From Zantedeschia hybrid cultivar (lineage: Eukaryota; Streptophyta; Magnoliopsida; Alismatales; Araceae): 64,000 nucleotides of DNA. The position numbers and the translations under genes were made by a program. The DNA is taken from the NCBI GenBank assembly GCA_030544215.1, contig JARZZO010000009.1, forward strand, positions 54,989,129 through 55,053,128, in the 5' to 3' direction. This document shows, in pieces, positions 57,947 through 64,000 of this stretch (within the stretch, counting starts at the first letter, position 1; the number at the start of each line of letters is the position of its first letter). The notes under the pieces were generated by a model. That model had not been told where the DNA came from and did not search any database. It saw nothing but the letters and a program-made list of their open reading frames with translations.

Positions 57947-58641
57947 ATGGAGAAGGGACAATCGAGCAAGATTGTCGTGAAACGACGACGGATGTCGATC
58001 GCAATGATGGAAGAGGCTCCCGAAGCGGCGCCGGTCGACCTCGCAGCGGTGGCGGCCTTCTTAGAAGAGGAGGTTCCACCCGCGGCGGTGGGAGAAGAAG
58101 AAGAAGAAGGGGAGGGCGTCTTCCACCTGGTAAGTTCCCTATGGATGCATTTGTGTGAAGAATGAACATGGGAAAGGGACCTTTTCAAAAGGTCCGACTT
58201 CGAGCTTGAATGGCGTCTAGACTAGGTGACGCCTTTCAAAGGGCGTCACCTAGGACCAACGCCATTCAAGTCAGTGATCCTTTTTTAAGAATAAGAAAAT
58301 TTGGACTAAATGGCATCAAGACATGTGGACGCCTTTCAATGGGCGTCCACCATGTCCGACACCATTCAGATAGAATATTTTTATTTTGAAAATTTATTTT
58401 TAATGCCCATTGACTGATGAAAATTTGTTGAATTATTTGCAGGGGACGATGAGGGCCAGGATATCCTGGGATGTGGTCATCGGTGCCTACCGAGGCCTGC
58501 CCGACTTCCAGAAGGTGCGACTGCGCCGGATGGGGTTCGGAGAGATCCTGGATATTGAGCCCTTCTGGCTCGATTTAGTACTCCTGTAGGCACTGTAGGA
58601 GAGGTGGGATGCAGAGAGTCGGACATTCCTAATGCCTTGGG
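57947..58641 (+). pseudogene. B2 antisense gene 2, exons 1-2, cut by Copia-2
   Basis: Exon 1 57947-58129 (61 codons, acidic end VFHL), intron 58130-58442, exon 2 from 58443. Exon 2 matches B1 (RARISWDVVIGAYRGLP, FQKVRLRRMGFGEI, ESRTFLMPW) until the Copia-2 LTR at 58642. Two TAG stops near 58587 and 58599 replace CAG and CGG codons of B1. Plant mobile domain family; the remainder must lie beyond Copia-2. Confidence 0.75.
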
Positions 58642-59961
58642 TGTTGGGATCGCTGTGTCGGGATCCGACCGAAAACGCAGCGGAATAAAAATAATTTCGG
58701 GATCGGATCCACCTTGTTTCGATGAACAAAACAAGACCGGAGTAAATCAGATTTACCTTGCGCGGATTCGAATCCGCATTCGTTTTCCGGTTCCATCGGA
58801 GCGATGCCGCAAGTCGCGCAGATTCCTGACCTCTAGCGGTATCCACGCGGTTCTCCTCGCGATGGATCGTCCTCGCTTCCTCGCTCGCTGCGGCGTTCGT
58901 AGATCCCGTCTGGCTGCGCGTAATCCGCCGCGACATGCGGATTCGGAATCTCCCGTCGAACGGAAGGTGGAGCAGTCGGGAATCGAACCGGAGCCTCCAA
59001 ATGGTCGCCTCGTGTCACATGCCCAGAAGAGAGAGAGACAGAGAGAGAAAGAACGACGGCTAGATCAGGGTTGCTTGCCCCCGACATAGAATCCGTTCTT
59101 TTATAATAAGTTTGTTTGCGGTTTTTCATAAAAACCCAGACTTATCCGAAATCCTGTCAGATTATCCATCGACTTGAAAACCATTTGCGTGTGACCCTCT
59201 AGGCCCAAATACCAGTCCAGTTAATAGCCCATTAAGTCCAGTAATCCTTTATTGACCCACTGAATTAATTAATATCCTCATATTCAATTAATCAGCCGAA
59301 TTTAATGTCCCACAATAAATTCGGAAGGACTTCCGATCACGTTGGATGTCAATCAACATCGCGTGATCCTGGATGGCACTGGGGTTATCGCAACCCTCTA
59401 TTGGAACCTTTCTGTCATCGGTTAGCGTGCGGATATAATCCTTCATTCGTGCAATGTTCCCGAATCGACCTAGGGCATGGTTTACTGTTAAACCCTATTT
59501 GGTCGATTCACTTGAATTAGATGCCGCTAATCTGAATACGATAACTCCTTATCGATTACAGAGTCCGCACTGGCTAGGAACTTTAAGCGCATCATTCTCG
59601 GAACATTCTCTCTCAAACTACCGAGAGCGGATGATCCCGTATTGAACACACAATTACCTTTGAGGGCATTTCCCTGAACCCGATCGCTTGACTCATTGAT
59701 AACCTATGGTTAGGGATTTGTTAGTCAAGGTCAAAGTTCAGAAACCCATCGACAAGATATCTTTGGCGTCTCAGGTCCAAGGATCATCCACGCAACTGTG
59801 ACAAATGAATCGAGCTGGTTAACAGTGAGGTGATTACCATCCAGCGATTCATAGTCGGATCAGTTCTGTGAACTCATTCACACAATGAATTATTGCCATT
59901 TATTAATAATATGAATCAGTACATAGTATCGGATTGGCTTTAAGACCATCTAATACTAATA
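58642..59961 (-). repeat. Copia-2 3' LTR (about 1320 bp)
   Basis: On the minus strand it follows the purine stretch AACTGGGAGAT and starts TATTAG (probably a mutated TGTTAG); it ends CCCAACA at 58642. About 210 bp at the 58642 side align with the Copia-1 LTR stub. A TATAAAA box on the minus strand at 59099-59105 is a candidate promoter element. Confidence 0.8.
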
Positions 59962-59975
59962 ATCTCCCAGTTGGA

Positions 59976-61649
59976 CTAAAGCCAATCACTTTTATACAGA
60001 ATACCCATATTCTCTAAGTGACGCTCAAACACATTTTGAGACAAAGGCTTTGTAAGTGGATCTGCTATGTTGTCGGCTGAGGGAACTCTTTCCACCACGA
60101 TATCTCCTCGAGCTATAATCTCTCTGATCAGATGAAAGCGCCGCAGAATGTGCTTCGACTTCTGATAAGACCTCGGCTCTTTCGCTTCAGCAATCGCCCC
60201 ATTGTTGTCACACAGCAGTGGGACGGGACCAGATATGCTTTCTGCCACACCAAGATCGCCAATGAATTTCTTCGTCCATACAGCTTCCTTGGCAGCTTCA
60301 GCAGCAACAATATACTCGGCTTCCGTTGTCGAATCAACAGTGGTTTCCTGCTTGGAACTTTTTCAGCTCACTGCTCCCCCGTTGAGTGTGAAAACAAAAC
60401 CTGATGTTGACTTGCTGTCATCAGGATCAGACTGAAAACTCGAGTCAGTGTATCCTTGTAGCTTTAAGTCTCCTCCTCCATAGACTAGAAATAGATCCTT
60501 AGTCCTTCTCAAGTACTTAAGGATGCATTTCACAGCCTTCCAGTATTCATCACCTGGATCTGCCTGATGTCTGCTCGTAATACTTAGAGCATATGCTACA
60601 TCAGGTCTGGTACATAGCATGGCATACATGATGGACCCTATGGCAGAAGCATAGGGGACTTTATCCATCACAACCCTCTCTTCAGGTATCTTGGGAGACT
60701 GACATTTAGAGAGTGAAATTCTATGTCTCATCGGTATGAGACCTCTCTTGGAATTTTCCATGCCAAACCTTTTGACAATGGTTTCTATGTACATGGATTG
60801 GGTTAAAGCTAGCATCTTCTTTGATCTATCTCTATAGATCCGTATTCCTAATACGTAAGATGCTTCTCCCAAATCCTTCATGGAGAAGTTCTTTGACAGC
60901 CATATCTTTATTGATGACATCATTCCTACATCATTCCCAATGAGTAGGATGTCGTCAACGTAAAGAATCAGAAATGTGACTGCGCTCTCACTGTTTTTCT
61001 TGTATACACAGGGCTCATCTTCATTCTTAATGAAGTCATAAGATTTGATCGCCTCATCAAATCTTATGTTCCAGCTTCGAGAAGCTTGCTTCAGTCCATA
61101 AATAGACCTCTGCAACTTGCATACCATGTCTGAAGATTCTTTGGATGTGAATCCTTCTAGTTGTATCATATACACCTCCTCCTCAAGGTTTCCATTGAGG
61201 AAGGCGGTCTTCACATCCATCTGCCAGATTTCATAATCATGGTAGGCAGCGATAGCGAGAAGAATTCTGATAGACTTAATCATAGCAACGGGTGAAAAGG
61301 TTTCGTTATAGTCAACACCTTGTCTTTGACGATAGCCTTTCGCCACTAATCTTGCTTTATAAGTCTCAATACGTCCATCTGCACCGATCTTTCTTTTAAA
61401 GATCCATTTGTAGCCGATAGGTACTATACCATCGGGCAAATCTACCAAGTTCCAAACTTGGTTGATGTACATGGACTGTATTTCAGAATTCATGGCTTCC
61501 CGCCATTTCCCGGCCTCTGGACTTTCAATGGCCTCCTGGTAAGTCTTAGGATCATCATCCTCATTATAGAGTATCCTTGAACCATCCAAATTAATATGTC
61601 CTACATATCTTTTTGGTGGTTTAGGTACTCTTTCAGACCTACGAGGTTC
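59976..61649 (-). pseudogene. Copia-2 reverse transcriptase and RNase H
   Basis: Frame continuous with integrase. RT blocks: WNLVDLPDGIVPIGYKWIFK, WQMDVKTAFLNGNLEEEVYM, YGLKQASRSWNIRFD, intact LYVDDILLIGND near 60950 and DLGEASYVLGIRI. RNase H: YTDSSFQSD, STTEAEYI, LCDNNGAI and SKHI. A TGA at about 60362 (Trp lost) splits RNase H, and a TAG at 61650 separates the RT from integrase; both are single transitions from likely original codons. Otherwise the frame is open. Confidence 0.92.
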
Positions 61650-62566
61650 CTATGTATCATTTTGAACAGGTTTAGAAACTGATGGTTCATCTGATGAACC
61701 ATTGCTAGTTTGTGGGTCTGGAATTTCTTCCAGAATTACTTTGCTCCCACTGTCCTTCTGGAAAATATAATCTTCTTCCAGAAAGACAGCTCTCCTGACC
61801 ACAAACACCTTTTGTTCGCCAGGATGATAAAAGTAATATCCATAAGTTTTCTTTGGATATCCCACAAATCTGCATTTGTCAGTTCTGGATTCCAGCTTAT
61901 CTGCGTCATGTCTTTTAACATGAGCAGGACATCCCCAGACTTTAACATGTTTAAGGTCTGGTTTCCTTCCATTCCATATCTCATATGGAGTGGTTTCAAC
62001 AGATTTGCTGGGTACTTTGTTCAGGATATACATAGCCGAGCTAAGTGCATATCCCCATAAGGACACTGGTAATTTGGACATGCTCATCATGGATCGCACC
62101 ATTTCCATTAATGTGCGATTTCTCCTTTCTGATACACCATTCATCTGAGGTGTATAAGGAGGTGTAAGCTGAGAAAGGATACCATTATCCTTTAAGTATT
62201 TAATGAACTCTGTACTCAAGTATTCACCACCTCGATCAGATCGGATGGTTTTTATACTCTTTCCTGTTTGTTTTTCTATTTCATTCTTAAATTCTCTGAA
62301 TTTCTCAAAGGCTTCAGATTTATACTTCAATAAATATATATATCCAAACCTTGAGTAATCATTAGTGAATGTAATGAAGTATGAGAAACCACCAATGGCT
62401 TGGGTTGACATAGGACCACAACATCTGAATGTATGAGTTCTAATATGTCTTTGGCTCGTTCTCCAGTTCCACTAAATGGAGACTTAGCCATTTTACCCAT
62501 TAAACATGACTCACAGGTTGCATATGATTCATAATCAAATGGATCTAAATATCCATCTTTATGCAT
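61650..62566 (-). pseudogene. Copia-2 integrase
   Basis: Zinc-region remnant CESCLMGKM, first acidic HSDV, second in RSDRGGEYLS, Glu in GVSERRNRTLMEMVR, then the GKKP-like segment typical of copia integrases (YEIWNGRKPDLKHVKVWGC). A frameshift near 62420, just after HSDV, and another before 62566 break it. From 62411 the frame stays open to 61650. Confidence 0.88.
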
Positions 62567-62625
62567 CCTTTGGAGTCTGTTTTCACCAATGTGTCCAAGC
62601 CTATAATGTCACAAGTAGGCTTTGT

Positions 62626-63903
62626 TCATTTCATACTTCTTTTAAGTGAAGAACCGATGTGTAAATTATCATGAGACACATTTAATAGATACAAACCATT
62701 GGACAAAATAGCAGAAGCTATTAATTTATTTCCGAAATAAATTGAACAACTGTTGTTCCCAAAATTTAAATTGTATCCAATTCTATCTAAGTATGAAATA
62801 GAAATGATGTTCCTTATTATGCTAGGTACATAATAACATTCATCTAATATAAATGTGTCTCCAGATGGTAGCTTGAGCTTCATTGTCCCCACAGCGATCG
62901 CCGCAACTCTTGCGCCATTACCTAGTCTCAGCTCCACCTCGCCGGTCCTCAGCTTACGCCTTCTCGTCAGTGCCTGCACAGAATTGCAGATATGAAATAC
63001 ACATCCTGTATCTAATACCCATGATGTATAATCTCTTATTGACAAGTTTACATCTATCATATAGATACCTGAAGCGTCTTGCTGCTTCAGAGTTCCTTGA
63101 GCCTTGTCCTTAAGGTATTCTTTGCAATTCCTCTTCCAATGGCCTTTCTGGTGACAGTAGAAGCAATCACCTTTCTCAGCACTTTTACCTTTGTCTTTCT
63201 AGAAAACCTTTGCCTTTTTCTGAACCTTGTTCTTATTCTTTCGAAAAGCTTGGACTGCAAGCCTTTTTCTGTTGGTCTTACCAACTATGAGGACTTGGGG
63301 TTTATCCTTCACAAGGTTCCCCTTAGCAGTCTTTAACATGTTCAGCAGTTCAACTAAGGTGGCATGGATCTTTTTCATGTTAAAATTAACGATGAACTGA
63401 GCATATGACGGTGGAAGTAAAGACAACACGAGGTCTGTGTGCATCTCCTTGGGAAGTGTAATCCTAAGAGCATCCATCCTCTCCACCCACTCAGTCATCT
63501 TCAGCACGTGATTCTGTATTGAAGTTCCCTCTGCCATCTGAGCCTTGAACAGATTCTTCGATATCTCATATCGTTCGATTCTGCTCTGCTCACCAAATAG
63601 CTCATTCAAATGGAGAATGATGGATCTAGTATCCATCTCTTCATGTTGCCTTTGCAACTCATTGCTCACAGAGGCTAACATGTAGTATTGGGCCATGGTG
63701 GAATCTTCCTTCCATTTTTCATACGCTATCATTTCCTCCTCTGGAGCATCTAATGTTGGTTCAGCAGGAGGTTCATTATCCAAGACGTAGGCAATCTGCT
63801 CAGACCTGAGGACTATCTTCAGGTTTCTGAGCCAGTCTGAGTAATTGGTGCCTGTCAAATGGTTGGCATCAAGTATGCCTCACAACGGGTTATGCTGCGA
63901 CAT
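62626..63903 (-). pseudogene. Copia-2 Gag and protease
   Basis: ATG at 63903 is followed by a TGA at codon 8 (63882-63880), then about 220 open codons of copia Gag (NYSDWLRNLKIVL ... WKEDSTMAQYYML). A TAG at about 63200 precedes an intact CCHC knuckle CFYCHQKGHWKRNC. The same frame then gives protease (YTSWVLDTGCVFHIC) to 62626. Copia-1 has no ATG at this place but keeps the codon that is TGA here, so the two copies were damaged independently. Confidence 0.9.
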
Positions 63904-64000
63904 TCTCGCCTACAGTAGATAATCAATTGATAATTAGCAGATATTTAGATTAACTAAAACAAGATATGATCTTTTATTATCTAGTTTTACTTCCACTAAT
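63904..64000 (-). other. Copia-2 leader, start
   Basis: Similar to Copia-1 16385-16480, including the CTGTAGG sequence just before gag that looks like a splice acceptor. It runs off the window. Confidence 0.6.

Larger units (their letters stand above)
53240..64000 (-). mobile_element. B2: second B-family element, minus strand, interrupted by Copia-2
   Basis: The 3' LTR (53240-54541) and a 4.1-kb stretch (54542-58641) holding antisense gene 1 and exons 1-2 of antisense gene 2 match B1 in order and sequence. Copia-2 then interrupts it and runs off the window, so pol, gag and the 5' LTR are not seen. Bases 58642-64000 are Copia-2, not B2. Confidence 0.88.
58642..64000 (-). mobile_element. Copia-2: Ty1/copia element (5' LTR off window)
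   Basis: On the minus strand: leader, gag, protease, integrase, reverse transcriptase, RNase H, 3' LTR (59961-58642). This order, integrase before reverse transcriptase, defines copia. Same family as Copia-1, with matching gag and LTR. It sits inside exon 2 of the B2 antisense gene 2 and is the youngest visible insertion on this side. Frames are broken at several points, so it is not active as it stands. Confidence 0.92.

Noticed and set aside
59040..59960. Small open frames in the Copia-2 LTR
   Set aside because: Short, on the strand opposite to the element's genes, and without any recognisable motif.
1..64000. Host genes, tRNA or rRNA
   Set aside because: Every stretch that I could place belongs to one of the seven retroelements; the tRNA-like matches are only primer-binding sites.

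Overview
The window is a stack of nested long-terminal-repeat (LTR) retrotransposons from a repeat-rich flowering-plant genome. Tat-type Ty3/gypsy elements with two RNase H domains, Ty1/copia elements primed by initiator tRNA-Met, and antisense genes with the plant mobile domain are all plant features. I see no ordinary host gene, rRNA or tRNA. I cannot name the species.

Layout. The base layer is Copia-1 (minus strand, 15489-18577 visible). E1, a Tat-like Ty3/gypsy element (minus strand, 1-15488), is inserted in its protease gene. A2, a gag-only Ty3/gypsy element (plus strand), is inserted in its 5' LTR from 18578. A1, a block with the order LTR-gag-LTR-gag-LTR, lies inside A2's 5' LTR at 19296-49053 and is flanked by the 5-bp duplication TTGTG. 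B1, an 18.8-kb Tat-like element, lies inside A1's first LTR at 20791-39576 and is flanked by the duplication AGGGG. A2 resumes at 49059 and runs to its 3' LTR. That LTR is cut at 53239 by B2 (same family as B1, minus strand), and B2 is cut from 58642 by Copia-2 (same family as Copia-1, minus strand). E1, Copia-1 and Copia-2 run off the window; A2 and B2 are each cut by a later insertion and must resume beyond it.

How the genes fit together. E1 and B1 carry Gag, protease, reverse transcriptase, RNase H, a second RNase H and integrase, all disrupted by stops or frameshifts; B1 has lost its integrase core. A1 and A2 encode only Gag and must have used enzymes from another element. Between pol and the 3' LTR, E1, B1 and B2 carry genes on the opposite strand with plausible introns. 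One of these in B1, of 388 codons in two exons, has no visible lesion although the sense-strand genes of the same element are broken.

Most unusual signal. A short dyad, GGCGTC then exactly 10 variable bases then GACGCC, with AT-rich outer arms that often change together, occurs more than 60 times in the non-coding parts of the A and B families. I did not see it in E1 or the copia elements, and I do not recognise it. E1 has its own set of mini-hairpins with covarying arms and 4-5 nt loops.
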